Source of the DNA: Nitratireductor basaltis
GTDB taxonomy: Bacteria; Pseudomonadota; Alphaproteobacteria; Rhizobiales; Rhizobiaceae
Length of the DNA: 64,000 nt
Assembly (NCBI RefSeq): GCF_000733725.1
Contig: NZ_JMQM01000001.1
Location: forward strand, 744,001 to 808,000
Direction of reading: 5' to 3'
The notes below the pieces were generated by a model. The model was given only the letters and a program-made list of their open reading frames with translations, was not told where the DNA came from and did not search any database. Below are positions 47,510 to 58,101 of this stretch, piece by piece. Within the stretch, counting starts at the first letter, position 1. Each line of letters begins with the position of its first letter. The translations under genes were made by a program, and so were the position numbers.

Positions 47510-48634
47510 ATGACCTTACGCCTTGCCACCTTCAATGTCGAAAATCTCATGAACCGGTTCGATTTCTCCGGTTACAGGAATGATATTCGGCAGGACCGCG
47601 CTCTCGCGCTCTACGACATCAAAAGCGAAGACGAGTACAAGGCGCTGGAAAGCGCTCGCATGGTTGCGCATACGGACGACGCGCGACAGCTGACCGCACT
47701 CGCCATCGCGGCGACGCGGGCGGACATCATCTGCCTGCAGGAGGTTGACAATCTCGCCGCGCTCAAGGCCTTCGAATACGGCTATCTCTTCAAGATGATA
47801 GGCGAGGGGTACCGCGAGAAATATTCCAGTCAGGGCAATGACGGGCGCGGCATTGATGTTGCCATCATGATGAGGCCGGAAACCGCTGACGGCCAACCGA
47901 TAGAATTTGTCGGCATGAACAGCCATGCTCATCTGACCTTTCGGGATCTGGACCTTCACAACGAGGACCTGGCCGAACTCGGCATAGAGCCGGATGAGCG
48001 CATCTTCAGGCGCGATTGCCTGGAGGTCGATCTGCGCATTGGCGGCAGCGACTTCAGCATTTTCGGTGCGCATTTCAAGGCTATGAGCCCGCCGCGGAAC
48101 GGTATGGACGGGCGCACGGCCAGCATGCCGATCCGTGTTGCCGAAGCACGCGCGATCCGCCACATCATCAACGAACGCTATGGAGCAGACGAGGCGCGCA
48201 AACGTGACTGGGTGATCTGCGGTGATCTCAATGATTACCGGGAGCGCGTGGTCATCACCGGCGACATGTTCGACGGCTATGCCTTCGAGCCGGTGCGGGA
48301 GAGCGCGCTCAACAGCATCGACGTGCTGACCGAAGATGGTTTCTGCGTGAATGTGGTCGAGCGGCGTCCAGTGCTAGACCGGTGGACGCTCTACCACACG
48401 CGCGGCCCGCAGGAACGCCATCTGTGCCAGCTAGACTACATGCTGCTGTCACCGGCTCTTGCGGAGCGGTCTACCGGTATTCCCGACATCGTGCGGGGCG
48501 GACAGCCGTGGCGCACGCCCTTTCCTGCCGGTCAGGAGGCGGAGCGCTATCCGCGGACCGGCTGGGACCGGCCAAAGGCATCCGATCACTGTCCGGTTGC
48601 AATGTCTCTCACTTTGGCTGCCAATCGCAGCTAG
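47510..48634 (+). CDS. Endonuclease/exonuclease/phosphatase family protein
   Basis: A 374-residue EEP-fold enzyme. Motifs in order: RLATFNVENLMNRFDF (Asn), ADIICLQEVDN (catalytic Glu), GDLNDYRERVV (Asp/Asn) and PKASDHCPVAMSL (Asp/His). No signal peptide. The substrate (nucleic acid or phospho-ester) is not clear. ATG 47510 gives MTLRLATFNVEN; the frame extends upstream to 47444. Confidence 0.88.
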   Translation: MTLRLATFNVENLMNRFDFSGYRNDIRQDRALALYDIKSEDEYKALESARMVAHTDDARQLTALAIAATRADIICLQEVDNLAALKAFEYGYLFKMIGEGYREKYSSQGNDGRGIDVAIMMRPETADGQPIEFVGMNSHAHLTFRDLDLHNEDLAELGIEPDERIFRRDCLEVDLRIGGSDFSIFGAHFKAMSPPRNGMDGRTASMPIRVAEARAIRHIINERYGADEARKRDWVICGDLNDYRERVVITGDMFDGYAFEPVRESALNSIDVLTEDGFCVNVVERRPVLDRWTLYHTRGPQERHLCQLDYMLLSPALAERSTGIPDIVRGGQPWRTPFPAGQEAERYPRTGWDRPKASDHCPVAMSLTLAANRS

Positions 48635-48660
48635 CCCATCTCTTTGCCGAAGGATGCGTG

Positions 48661-49578
48661 ATGAAGAACCGTTCCTATGCCATTTACGACGTGTTCACGG
48701 ACAAGCCTCTCAGCGGCAACCCGCTGGCAATCGTCTATGACAGCGAGGGCCTGTCGGATGATGACATGCAGCGTATTGCGGGCGAGTTCAATCTCTCGGA
48801 AACGGTCTTCGTCCTGCCTGCGGAGAATCCGATCCATTCCGCGCGTGTCCGCATTTTCACACCCTGGCACGAACTGCCCTTCGCGGGGCACCCGACTGTT
48901 GGTACCGCCATTTCGCTGGCAATGCGAAGCGATGCACTGAATGCGGCAGGCCAGTCTGCGATCATTGTTCTGGAGGAAAAGGTCGGACCTGTACGTTGCG
49001 CGGTCAATCTGAGCGATGGTGGTTGCTTCGCCGAGTTCGATCTGCCGCGACTGCCTCGAAAGTTCGATGCGGCACCTTCGGCAGAAGCTGTCGCGGCCGC
49101 ATTGGCGCTGCCTCATAACGAGATCGGGTTCGAGAACCACAAGATCAGCGTCTGGTCCGCAGGCGTCCCATATGTACTCGTGCCCGTGGCCAATCTGGGC
49201 GCAGCCGCGCGCGTGAACATGAATGCGCAGCTTTGGCGCGAATTGGCTCCCTCGCAAGATGGGATTCTTGCCGAGGCATATGTCTATTGCCGCGAAACGG
49301 TGGGGCATGAGAACGCGTTTCATGCGCGGATGCTTGCCCCGCTCTCAGGCATAACGGAAGATCCCGCCACCGGTTCGGCCGCGGCGGCATTCGCAGGCGC
49401 TGTTCACGCTTTCGATGCACCGGTGGACGGTTCGCACCAATTCCGGATCGAGCAGGGGCTGGAGATGGGACGTCCTTCCCTAATTCGCCTGGAGATGGAT
49501 GTGGCCGGCGGTGCCATCGACGCCGCGCGAATTGGCGGCAGTGCTGTGGAAATCGCGAGCGGTACACTGCGCTTTTGA
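48661..49578 (+). CDS. PhzF family isomerase/epimerase
   Basis: A 305-residue protein with the PhzF/diaminopimelate-epimerase-like fold. FTDKPLSGNPLAIV, FNLSETVFVLP (catalytic Glu47), PFAGHPTVGTAISL and EDPATGSAAAAFAGAV are the family motifs. Substrate unknown; phenazine synthesis is not implied since no phz genes are near. ATG 48661 follows GAAGGATG. Confidence 0.9.
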   Translation: MKNRSYAIYDVFTDKPLSGNPLAIVYDSEGLSDDDMQRIAGEFNLSETVFVLPAENPIHSARVRIFTPWHELPFAGHPTVGTAISLAMRSDALNAAGQSAIIVLEEKVGPVRCAVNLSDGGCFAEFDLPRLPRKFDAAPSAEAVAAALALPHNEIGFENHKISVWSAGVPYVLVPVANLGAAARVNMNAQLWRELAPSQDGILAEAYVYCRETVGHENAFHARMLAPLSGITEDPATGSAAAAFAGAVHAFDAPVDGSHQFRIEQGLEMGRPSLIRLEMDVAGGAIDAARIGGSAVEIASGTLRF

Positions 49579-49662
49579 CGCGTTTACCCACCACGGCTGC
49601 ATGCGCGTAAGAGTCGGTTGAGAAAAAATTGCGCCTTCGTGAAAAACACTGTCATCAAGGGG

Positions 49663-49691
49663 TTGCACGAATGCGTCATACGGGATAATGA
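49663..49691 (+). promoter_or_regulatory. Promoter of tRNA-Lys
   Basis: TTGCAC (49663-49668) and TAATGA (49686-49691) are separated by 17 bases, about 53 bases before the tRNA 5' end. This fits a sigma-70-like promoter with a short leader. Confidence 0.65.
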
Positions 49692-49743
49692 CCCACTCAC
49701 TCCGCCGCGACCATCGGCGGGGGCTCTTTGGAGACAAACGGTC

Positions 49744-49819
<76 letters not shown>

Positions 49820-49861
49820 CTCTCCGCCTTTCAGCAAAATCTCGGGTGCCGACGCGGCGTT

Positions 49862-50188
49862 TCAGCCCTTGCCGCGTATCAGGTCTTCCTGCGGAATGTG
49901 TTGCACCACGCCGCGCTCGCCACTTGTACCCTGTTCGATCTCTTCCACGCGATAGAGTTTTTCGTCACGAAAGGCGCTGGCCATCTTCGTCGAGGTGCCG
50001 TCGCCGGGTTTTGCAGCGATGTCGAGGAAGTCGAGTTCAGCTTCCGCGGCAACTATGCGCGCGTCGGCGGGGGAGTAGGCGCACACGGTAACGATCCCTT
50101 GGGAAGGCGCAAGGTCCCAGTTCGGGTCCGTTGCCGGTGCATCCGGTATGAGGCGATAGAGCGAAAGCTCGGGTTTGGGGGAAGACAT
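49862..50188 (-). CDS. Hypothetical protein, 108 residues
   Basis: Begins MSSPKPELSLYRLIPDAPAT and includes DPNWDLAPSQGIVTVCAYSPADARIVAAEAELDFLD, ending IPQEDLIRGKG. ATG 50188 has AAGGAG six bases upstream; the frame continues further upstream. No signal peptide or membrane helix; an alpha/beta fold is likely. I recognise no family. It lies between the tRNA and tamB. Confidence 0.75.
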   Translation of the reverse strand: MSSPKPELSLYRLIPDAPATDPNWDLAPSQGIVTVCAYSPADARIVAAEAELDFLDIAAKPGDGTSTKMASAFRDEKLYRVEEIEQGTSGERGVVQHIPQEDLIRGKG

Positions 50189-50348
50189 CGGCCGCTCCTT
50201 TGATCTGCTTTTCAAATGTCCAAGAACCGGTCGCGGTTCCCGCACGGAAAAAACTGAAAAAAGTTTGGAACCTTCTCACGTGCAGGCGGTTAGCACGATG
50301 ACGGCACGCGCTTCCCCGCCCCCAACCCCCACACACCTGCGTGCCGTG

Positions 50349-50374
50349 TGCCGGCTTATGCCGGCATTTTTTTT
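50349..50374 (+). terminator. Rho-independent terminator on the plus strand
   Basis: TGCCGGC and GCCGGCA pair around TTAT and are followed by eight T residues. It could end a transcript reading through the tRNA gene, 530 bases upstream. It lies just before the end of the oppositely directed tamB gene. Confidence 0.8.
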
Positions 50375-50383
50375 GGCTGCAGC

Positions 50384-53300
50384 TCAGTAGTCTTTTTCGA
50401 AGAAGATGCCCACGGACGAATCCCCGTCGGAGCCGACGGAACCTCGGGCCTTCAGGTCTTCGGTGATGTCGAGATTGATCGTGCCGCGTGTGCTGCCACC
50501 GGCACCTGCTTCCACACCAAGATAGATGTTTTCCTGAACATAGCGTCCGGCACGCACAGCCGCATTGCCCTCGCTGTCGGTCACGACATCCAGATCGTCC
50601 AGACCGGTCGCATTGCGCAGCGAGCCCAGCAGAGAGGAATTTCCGCCACCTGCAAGTTCAGCCGCCGCCGCGGCCAGCTGTGCCAGCTGCAGTGGTGAAA
50701 GCTCGCCCACACTTCGCTTGAAGATCAGGCGGGCGAGCACTTCGTCTTCCGGCAGGTCTGGCTGTGAGGAGAACGTAATCTCCAGGTCGGAAACGCGTCC
50801 TGTCACATTGATGAAAACGAGAATGTCGCTCCCGCGTGAGCGGGCGACGAAATCGAGGAACGGATCGAGATCTCCGACGAGCGTCACCGTACCTTCGTCA
50901 AAGGTTATGCGCTGGCCGAGAATGCCAAGCCGCCCGCGAATGAGGCGAAAGGCACCTACAGGGCGCACGGAGGTGACGGGACCGGTCAGGCGGACGGAGC
51001 CGCCAAGCTCCGCATCCAGTCCGCGTCCGCGCACAAAGATGCGGGCAGGGGCATTAACGGTTACATCGAGACGCATCACGCTCGGGCGCGAGGAAGGCAT
51101 CGGCGTACCGTCCTCCGCACGTGCACGCTGTAGCGTCTGCCTCACTGCCGCAGGCGCATTTTCATGGCGCACACGAAGCTGTGCCGCGTCGCTGCCCATG
51201 CCGTCAGGAACGAGTATTTCGGCCCGTGCAATGTCGATGTTGCCGGAAAGCAACGGATCCCGGGTGAGCGGGCCCTCCAGACTCAAGGCGCCACCTACAG
51301 TGGCTGAGAGCATGTCGCCATCGGTATAACGGGCATCGGAAAGGCGAATGGCAATTGATGCGGGAAAACCCGCAGCGGCATTGGTGGAGATGGTGCCGTT
51401 GGCGCTGACGCTGCCACCGCTAGAGAGATTTGCGGTTACCTGTTGCAGGGTGACGGTTTCACCTGCCAGCGCCGCATCCAGCTGGATGCCGCTCAGACGC
51501 AGATTGGTCATGGGGTCGATGACCGTTGCATCACGTGTGGTAACGACGCCCGACAGCGACGGGTTCGTGACGCTGCCCGTTGCCGAGATCTGTGCCTGAA
51601 CGCTCCCGCTGAACTGTGTTCCACGGCTGATGAGCTGTCTGTTCGCCAACTGCAGAGGCACGCTTGCCTGCGCATTCACCTGAAGCCCGGATCCGCTCAA
51701 GGGAATGCGCCCGCTCGCTTCCACAGAAAGTCCAAGCGGTCCCTGTGCATTCAGAGCAGAAAGATTGACCACTCCTTCGGAGAAATTGCCGTTGGCGCTG
51801 AGATCGAGAGGTGCGGCGCCAAGATTGGCAAGGGGACGCGCAGACAGGCCGGAAGCGGAGAGACTGAAAGTCACGTCCGGCGATGTGGCCGCACCCGCGA
51901 CCCGCGCTGTCCCGGTGACGCTGCCGGCGAGATCCTGGCCGCTGATCTGACGGTTGAGAAGGGTCAACGGGAATGACTGCAGTTCCACGTCCAGCGCCAG
52001 TTGCCCGTCCGGCGACAGGGGCGCGGTGCCGGAGATATTTGCAGAGAGCCCCCCGGGGCTGCGCAAATTTGCAGCGATGTTCAGCCGATCCGAGACGCTG
52101 CGTCCGGTAGCGTCGATGTCGAGTGACGAAACACCGGCATCGACTAGGGCGTTCGCCTCGATGTCCCGGCCGATCAGTTCGAATTCGGCCTGCGGCGAAT
52201 CCCGCGTGCCGGTGATCATGGCATTTCCGCTGACCGTGCCTGCAAGGCCGAGATCAGGCCGTACGGTGTTTGCGATGGAGAGCGGGATGGACTGGAGCGT
52301 AGCGTCCAGATCCAACCGATCCGAGACAGTTCCGCTGATGCTGATTTCACCACCTGCGACGTTCAGGAGCGTCGGTGAGATGGTGATATCATCGCCGATC
52401 ATCTGCAGCTGTGTGGGCTCCACGAGATAGGCTGTGGTGTTGAGCCGTGTCAGTTCTGCCGTGTCCAGGCCGAGCGTGAAGCCCTGTTCCTGTTGTTCCA
52501 GCACACCGGCAAGCGCGATATCAGCACCATTTGCAAGGCGTGCATCTGCGCGAAAATCTGTTTGGTTCTCCTGCGTGCTGGCGGTTGCCTGAAGTGTTGC
52601 AATGTCGATCCCGGCAACCCGAAGATTGTCGGCAGTGATTTCACCTTCGGCCAGCGGCACGCCGAGCAGGTCATCAATCTGCGCTTCTATTCCTGCTGCG
52701 CCAATTCGCGTTTCGTCAATCTGCAGGTTCGTGACCTCTGCATCGATCCTCGCCCACTGGTCGTCCCCGCGCGGTGCAAGTTCTATACGCGCTTGTGCTG
52801 CCCCTTGTACGTCCCTCAGAAGCAGTGCGCCGACCGTTTCGAGTTCGGCGGCATCAAGGGCAAGCATGCCGGAGAACAAGCCGTTGGAATTCTGCGCGAC
52901 TTCACCGGAAAGTTCCGCGCCGCCGGCTTGCAGTGAAAGTTCACGGATTGAGCGCTCATTTTCGGCAAACGAGATTTCGGCGCTGCCGCTGGTTCTCGTG
53001 CCATCCAGAAAGGCGTCGAGGGTGATCTGTCCAACCAACGCGACTTCGCCGAGCGTTCCGTCGAAGCGAAGTGTCGCGTCAGAGAGCCGTTTGTCGACAA
53101 GCTTCGCCTCGCTCGTCTTCGCGATCGCCTGGAGTGCCAGAGCATCGCCTGCGCCTTTTGCCGTGGCTTTCAGTTCCAGCCGACCCTGCGCGCGCGGCGT
53201 GATCCTCGCCAGATCGGTGACAGAAGCCTCGATATCGAAATCCGAGGCTTCAGACGCGATCGTCCCGTTTGCCTCTATCTCGACCTGCGCGTTTCTCAGT

Positions 53301-55000
53301 GCAAACTCATCTGCGGCAATACCTTCATCCGTGCGCGCTACCCGACCTGTGAGGGTGGTAGCGCCTGATAGAAGACCATCAACAGCGGTAACGCCGGTAT
53401 TCAGATCCGTAGCTTCACCATCGAATGTCAGGTCAAAGCCACCGCTGAACGGCTTCAGAAGGCCGCGGGCGGTAAGGTCAACCCGTCCGGCAAGTTCGCG
53501 ATTTGCGAAGCCGGAGAATGGCGCGAGGCTTGCCGCTTCTATCCGGGTCGTGCCGTCATATGAGCCGTCGGTGAAGTTTCCCTCGCTTGCGATGGACAGT
53601 CCGTTGCCGGAGATTGCTGCATTGGCAATTCGCAGGGCCTGGCCTGCGCTCCAGGAGCCTTGTGCGGTGAGATCGAGGCGTTCTCCCAGAGCCTGGGCAA
53701 TATCAGCGCGTTCAGCGATGATATCCTCAATCGCCCCTTCGGCTTCGAACGTGATGCTGCGCTGTTCGGGCCGCTCGAGATTTCGGGCAGTGCCGCCGAG
53801 TTCAAGACGTGTGGTGCCGGCAGCGAAATCAGCTGTGGTCAGATCGCTCAACAGCAGGCGTGCCTGCCAGCGCTCCGCATTGGCCTCACCATAGGAGGCC
53901 AGGAGATCGACACGCCCCACCTTTGTCTGACCATCGCCGCCGGGAAGCAAAACCGGCTCGCCGGCCGGATCAGAAATGCGTGCCTCCAGCGAGAGGGCAG
54001 TCAGGAAGCCGTCCGAAGCTGTTTCTGCGGCAGCTGTCAGGTTCAGTGCACCGCTTTCCAGGCTGAGATCCTGTAGCAGCGTTCCGCCGCTGTCACGCAC
54101 CACGCCAGATGCTGTCAGCTGCGTTCGATCACCGAAAAACGGCCGGTATTGTTCGGGAACGAGTCGTGCCAGGGTTCCACTCACATCTGTGGTAAAGCCG
54201 AGGCCTTCGCTGCGGCCACGAAGGCGCGCAGTGCCGGAGAGGGCCGGTTCGCCGGCAGTCGCAAGCGAAAGCTGCACGTCCAGCGCATCCAGAGGACCCG
54301 CACCGGCCACGACGAGTTCCACCGGCGGGCGGCCTTCAAGCGTGAGGAGATTGGCGACGACACCGTTCTCCGGCTCCTGTAGCTGGAAATCGATTTCGAA
54401 GCGTTCGGTGTCGGCGGCGTAGGCAAGATCAAGCGCCAGGCGTCCGCCTGGGCCATCGAGCCGGGTGACATCCAGTTCGGTGTCGAGGGAACCGCCTGCC
54501 AGCGCAAGGTTTCCGGTTACCGATATCTGCGACTCCAAGCCAAAAACGCTTCCTCCAAAGGAGACCAGCGGCACCTCCAGCATTCCCAGATTGATGGCGA
54601 TCGGGAGTTCTGGAACCGAGAAACCACCCGCTTCCGGGGAGGGCAGTCCCTCGTCGGGTAGCGGTTTGCGCAGCACTTCTACGCGATCGGCGGCAAGGCG
54701 CTCGATCTCGAGGCGCTGGCGCAGCACGAGTGTCGAGCGGTCCCAGTCGATGCTGGCGTTCTCGATGCGGAGCCAGATCCCTTCACGGTCCGCGATGGTG
54801 ATCTCCTCGATGGTCGCTTCGGAGGAAAGTGCGCCGGAGATGCCACGCAGTCGAATCTGACGGTTTGGCGTGGAAAGGCGGTCTTCGATGAAGGCCGTAA
54901 AGAAAGAGCGTTCTTCTTCCTCATTTGCCGGAGCAGCTTCCTGGGCGGCTGCGCCGAAAGCGAAGAGCAGGAAGGCGAGGGCGGTGAGGAAGCGTGTCAA
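50384..55000 (-). CDS. tamB: Translocation and assembly module TamB
   Basis: A 1538-residue inner-membrane-anchored, periplasm-spanning protein. An N-terminal signal/anchor helix (LTALAFLLFAFGAAAQ) precedes long beta-rich repeats (a beta-taco groove for lipids). The C-terminal DUF490 domain (RSRGSDILVFINVTGRVSDLEITF and PEDEVLARLIFKRSVGELSPLQL) is diagnostic. It works with TamA in outer-membrane assembly and phospholipid transport. Its start overlaps the tamA stop (ATGA). Confidence 0.94.
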   Translation of the reverse strand: MTRFLTALAFLLFAFGAAAQEAAPANEEEERSFFTAFIEDRLSTPNRQIRLRGISGALSSEATIEEITIADREGIWLRIENASIDWDRSTLVLRQRLEIERLAADRVEVLRKPLPDEGLPSPEAGGFSVPELPIAINLGMLEVPLVSFGGSVFGLESQISVTGNLALAGGSLDTELDVTRLDGPGGRLALDLAYAADTERFEIDFQLQEPENGVVANLLTLEGRPPVELVVAGAGPLDALDVQLSLATAGEPALSGTARLRGRSEGLGFTTDVSGTLARLVPEQYRPFFGDRTQLTASGVVRDSGGTLLQDLSLESGALNLTAAAETASDGFLTALSLEARISDPAGEPVLLPGGDGQTKVGRVDLLASYGEANAERWQARLLLSDLTTADFAAGTTRLELGGTARNLERPEQRSITFEAEGAIEDIIAERADIAQALGERLDLTAQGSWSAGQALRIANAAISGNGLSIASEGNFTDGSYDGTTRIEAASLAPFSGFANRELAGRVDLTARGLLKPFSGGFDLTFDGEATDLNTGVTAVDGLLSGATTLTGRVARTDEGIAADEFALRNAQVEIEANGTIASEASDFDIEASVTDLARITPRAQGRLELKATAKGAGDALALQAIAKTSEAKLVDKRLSDATLRFDGTLGEVALVGQITLDAFLDGTRTSGSAEISFAENERSIRELSLQAGGAELSGEVAQNSNGLFSGMLALDAAELETVGALLLRDVQGAAQARIELAPRGDDQWARIDAEVTNLQIDETRIGAAGIEAQIDDLLGVPLAEGEITADNLRVAGIDIATLQATASTQENQTDFRADARLANGADIALAGVLEQQEQGFTLGLDTAELTRLNTTAYLVEPTQLQMIGDDITISPTLLNVAGGEISISGTVSDRLDLDATLQSIPLSIANTVRPDLGLAGTVSGNAMITGTRDSPQAEFELIGRDIEANALVDAGVSSLDIDATGRSVSDRLNIAANLRSPGGLSANISGTAPLSPDGQLALDVELQSFPLTLLNRQISGQDLAGSVTGTARVAGAATSPDVTFSLSASGLSARPLANLGAAPLDLSANGNFSEGVVNLSALNAQGPLGLSVEASGRIPLSGSGLQVNAQASVPLQLANRQLISRGTQFSGSVQAQISATGSVTNPSLSGVVTTRDATVIDPMTNLRLSGIQLDAALAGETVTLQQVTANLSSGGSVSANGTISTNAAAGFPASIAIRLSDARYTDGDMLSATVGGALSLEGPLTRDPLLSGNIDIARAEILVPDGMGSDAAQLRVRHENAPAAVRQTLQRARAEDGTPMPSSRPSVMRLDVTVNAPARIFVRGRGLDAELGGSVRLTGPVTSVRPVGAFRLIRGRLGILGQRITFDEGTVTLVGDLDPFLDFVARSRGSDILVFINVTGRVSDLEITFSSQPDLPEDEVLARLIFKRSVGELSPLQLAQLAAAAAELAGGGNSSLLGSLRNATGLDDLDVVTDSEGNAAVRAGRYVQENIYLGVEAGAGGSTRGTINLDITEDLKARGSVGSDGDSSVGIFFEKDY

Positions 55001-56916
55001 AATGCCTGTCCTATTCCCACATAGAATGCAAAATCGGGATCATCCGTCTCCGGATCGAGAGGCACCGCGGCATCCAGCCGGATCGGGCCAAGTGCGGTGA
55101 GATAGCGCAAGCCTGCGCCCACACCCACCTTGAGATCCTCGGAGAAATCCGGGAATGCCTCGGCACCGACATAGCCCGCATCAGCGAAGGCGACAGCACC
55201 GATCGTGTCGGTGATCCTGACCCGCAATTCGGCGGAAGCTTCGGCAAGTGAGTGGCCCCCGCGCAGATTTTCACCGTCCCGCACGCCAATATTGCGATAG
55301 GCATATCCGCGGACCGACCCGCCACCGCCTGCAAAAAAGAGCTTGTCGGGTGGCGTTTTCAGCGCCGGCGGATCAAGAAGCGCGCCGATCTTTGCGCGGC
55401 CGGCAATGACGAACCGGTCCTCCTCGTCGAAGCTGTAATAGGCCCGCGCTTCGGCGATCATGCGCAAAGCGGCGTTGCCGTAGTTGAACTCGTAATACGG
55501 TTCGAGTGTTACCTCGGCAAAAATGCCTTCGGTCGCGTCTGCGGGATTGTCGCGCGTATCATAGGTGACTGCGCCCAGAAGGCCGGCAGTGACGAATTCA
55601 CGCGTGCCGAAATCGTCTTCGAAGCGTGCCCAGCCGCCATTGGCGAAAAGTCTACCTGACAGATCTGGCGTGAAGCGATGTGTAACGCCGACTTCCCCCG
55701 ACACGCCCGTGCGCGTATAGGCGTCAAGAACCTCCCGCTCGCCGTAAAGCGATGCGACGAAGTCGGTTTCAGGCAGGTAGATGCCCGGTCGGGTGAATGT
55801 TCCGCCGAGTCGGTAGGTGAAGTCTTCCGGATCGATGCTTTCGCCGATCCCGGAAACCTTGCCTTCCACGCGCAGACTTTCCGCGCGACCGAACAGATTG
55901 CGGTGCAGCCAATAGGCTTCCAATCCAAGCCCGTCGACGGTGGAATACGAGCCGCCGACGCCAAACCGTCGCGGCAGGCGTTCCTGCACGATCACATTGA
56001 CCGGCAGTATCCCGTCTTCCCCGATTTCTTCGGCGGTCTCCACGCGGGCAGAACGGAACACGCCAAGCCGATTGATGCGTTCACGTGCCAACTCGATATC
56101 ATCGGGATCGTATTCTTCACCGGGCTTCAGCCCCGTGTGGCGCGCCACGAATCGAGCGTTCATGCGCTCGGTACCACGAACGGAGACGCCGCCCAGTCGT
56201 GCATAGCGTCCAGGTTCGAGGACGATGGTCGCGTCGATCGTGTCCGCGTCATGGGCGGCAACGACGCGCCGCTCGGCGACACGCGCCTTTGCATAGCCCT
56301 GCTGTTGCCAGGCTTCGGCGGCAAGGCGTCCTGCCTTGATGATCGCGCCGGATCGCGCTGGAAGGCCGCGGGCAAAGCCGTCGGCGACCTCAACCTCGTC
56401 TCCGGGTCCCGCTGGTGGAGCTTCGTTTTCGACACGTGCCGTTGAGAACACAAATTCCGGACCCGGGTCGATGCGAACCATCACCTGGACGGGATTTGGA
56501 AATTCGCTGTCGGGCAGGATCTCGGAGGCCTGCTGGCCATTGATCGTGATAGAGATGGTGCCGCCATAGCGTGCATTGGCGTAGAGTTCGTTGAGAATAC
56601 GCCGATAGTCACCACGCGCCTTCGCTATGAGTCCGCCTGCGCCGGATGCCGGTTCATCGCGATCCTTCCACAGAGTTGAAGCCTTCTTCAGCTCCCGCGA
56701 AAGCTCGTCGTTCTCACCGACAACCGTGAACTCGACTTCGAAATCCTGGGGCGTGCCAATCGTGTCGACGGTTTCCTGCTTGTCCTTGCCGAAGAGACGT
56801 AGTCCGAAGAGCTCGAAACCATAGGCGGGCAGTGGCGCAATAGCGATGCTTGCAGCAAGGACTGTCCGCGCAAAAGGGCGTGCGCGGCAAAGACCTGTGA
56901 TCCGAGCATGCTGCAA
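54997..56916 (-). CDS. tamA: Outer-membrane translocation module TamA
   Basis: A 639-residue Omp85-family protein. A signal peptide (RTVLAASIAIAPLPAYG) precedes POTRA repeats (DFEVEFTVVGENDELSREL onwards; RYARLGGVSVRGTERMNARFV), then a 16-strand barrel (VGGSYSTVDGLGLEAYWLHRNLFG; FFAGGGGSVRGYAYRNIG is the R-G-Y motif). The start is set at TTG 56916, five bases after GGGGAGGA; the frame is open to 56964. It is upstream of, and overlaps, tamB. Confidence 0.92.
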   Translation of the reverse strand: MQHARITGLCRARPFARTVLAASIAIAPLPAYGFELFGLRLFGKDKQETVDTIGTPQDFEVEFTVVGENDELSRELKKASTLWKDRDEPASGAGGLIAKARGDYRRILNELYANARYGGTISITINGQQASEILPDSEFPNPVQVMVRIDPGPEFVFSTARVENEAPPAGPGDEVEVADGFARGLPARSGAIIKAGRLAAEAWQQQGYAKARVAERRVVAAHDADTIDATIVLEPGRYARLGGVSVRGTERMNARFVARHTGLKPGEEYDPDDIELARERINRLGVFRSARVETAEEIGEDGILPVNVIVQERLPRRFGVGGSYSTVDGLGLEAYWLHRNLFGRAESLRVEGKVSGIGESIDPEDFTYRLGGTFTRPGIYLPETDFVASLYGEREVLDAYTRTGVSGEVGVTHRFTPDLSGRLFANGGWARFEDDFGTREFVTAGLLGAVTYDTRDNPADATEGIFAEVTLEPYYEFNYGNAALRMIAEARAYYSFDEEDRFVIAGRAKIGALLDPPALKTPPDKLFFAGGGGSVRGYAYRNIGVRDGENLRGGHSLAEASAELRVRITDTIGAVAFADAGYVGAEAFPDFSEDLKVGVGAGLRYLTALGPIRLDAAVPLDPETDDPDFAFYVGIGQAF

Positions 56917-57108
56917 GACATTCCTCCCCGGCGAATAGTCAAAAACCCGACCAATCGGGCCCATGAGGAAGGCTCGCCCCCTTCTTCATGCAACCTGTTC
57001 CGGCTTCAGGAATTGGCAAAACAGGTACTGCACTGATTTGCTAGCCCAGATCATGTGACCAATTCAACAATCGTTTGAGGCGTTTTCACGTCAGGCCGAG
57101 GAAGGGAC

Positions 57109-58083
57109 ATGACAAAACAGGAGCCACATACAATTCCCAACGAGCGCGGGCGCGATGCGCGCGCGCCGTCCCAGATCCCTCGTTCCGGCTGGAAGGATAT
57201 TCTTTGGCGCGTATATGGGGAAATAGGTGATGACCGTGTGACGCTGGTAGCCGCGGGAGCCACCTTTTATCTGTTGCTTGCGCTGTTCCCTGCGCTTGCC
57301 GCTTTCGTGTCGATATATGGCTTCGTTGCCGATCCAAGCAGTGTGGCGGATCACATAGCCTTTCTGGGTGGGATGTTGCCGAGCGGAGGCCTGGATCTCA
57401 TTCAGCAGCAACTCGACCGCTTGGCATCGCAGGACGCACAGGCGCTGTCCTTCGGCTTCGTCTTCGGCCTTCTGCTGGCGCTGTGGAGCGCAAATACGGG
57501 CATGAAGACGTTGTTCGAGGCGCTAAACATCGCCTATGACGAGGATGAGAAACGGGGCTTCATCATGCTGAACCTGATGAGCCTGATGTTCACGCTGGGT
57601 GGAATGCTGATCGGCATCTTCCTCATCGTCTCGGTGGGGGTAATTCCGGCCATTCTGGCCTTTGCAAATCTGGAAGGCGTGGCGGAGACGCTTATCCGGC
57701 TCCTGCGGTGGCCGCTGCTTTTCGTCGTCATTGCAGCCGGTATTTCCGTCATCTACCGGTATGGCCCCAGCCGCAGCCGCGCCGAATGGCGCTGGATCAC
57801 CTGGGGTGGAGCAATCGCAACCATTGTCTGGGTTGCTGCATCAATCGGGTTCTCGTTCTACCTGCAGAACTTTGCAAATTATGATGCCACCTACGGTTCG
57901 CTCGGCGCGGTCATCGGTTTCATGATGTGGACCTGGCTGTCGGTGGTCATCCTGCTGATCGGTGCGGAGCTGAACTCCGAGATCGAGCATCAGACGATGC
58001 AGGACACCACTGTCGGGCCGGATGAGCCTATCGGGAAACGTGGGGCTGTCATGGCTGATACGGTAGGGGAATCCCGCGGCTGA
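57109..58083 (+). CDS. YihY/virulence factor BrkB family membrane protein
   Basis: A 324-residue inner-membrane protein with six hydrophobic segments. GDDRVTLVAAGATFYLLLALFPALAAFVSIYG is the family's first-helix motif; LGGMLIGIFLIVSVGVIPAIL and MMWTWLSVVILLIGAELNSEIE match the last helices. Function not established; the old ribonuclease BN assignment was wrong. Confidence 0.9.
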   Translation: MTKQEPHTIPNERGRDARAPSQIPRSGWKDILWRVYGEIGDDRVTLVAAGATFYLLLALFPALAAFVSIYGFVADPSSVADHIAFLGGMLPSGGLDLIQQQLDRLASQDAQALSFGFVFGLLLALWSANTGMKTLFEALNIAYDEDEKRGFIMLNLMSLMFTLGGMLIGIFLIVSVGVIPAILAFANLEGVAETLIRLLRWPLLFVVIAAGISVIYRYGPSRSRAEWRWITWGGAIATIVWVAASIGFSFYLQNFANYDATYGSLGAVIGFMMWTWLSVVILLIGAELNSEIEHQTMQDTTVGPDEPIGKRGAVMADTVGESRG

Positions 58084-58101
58084 TGCCGCGGGAACGGTAA
58101 G

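Noticed and set aside
52602-53894. Plus-strand frame of 430 codons inside tamB
   Set aside because: Ser/Arg/Pro/Ala-rich low-complexity translation, typical of a GC-rich antisense frame; tamB reads through on the other strand.
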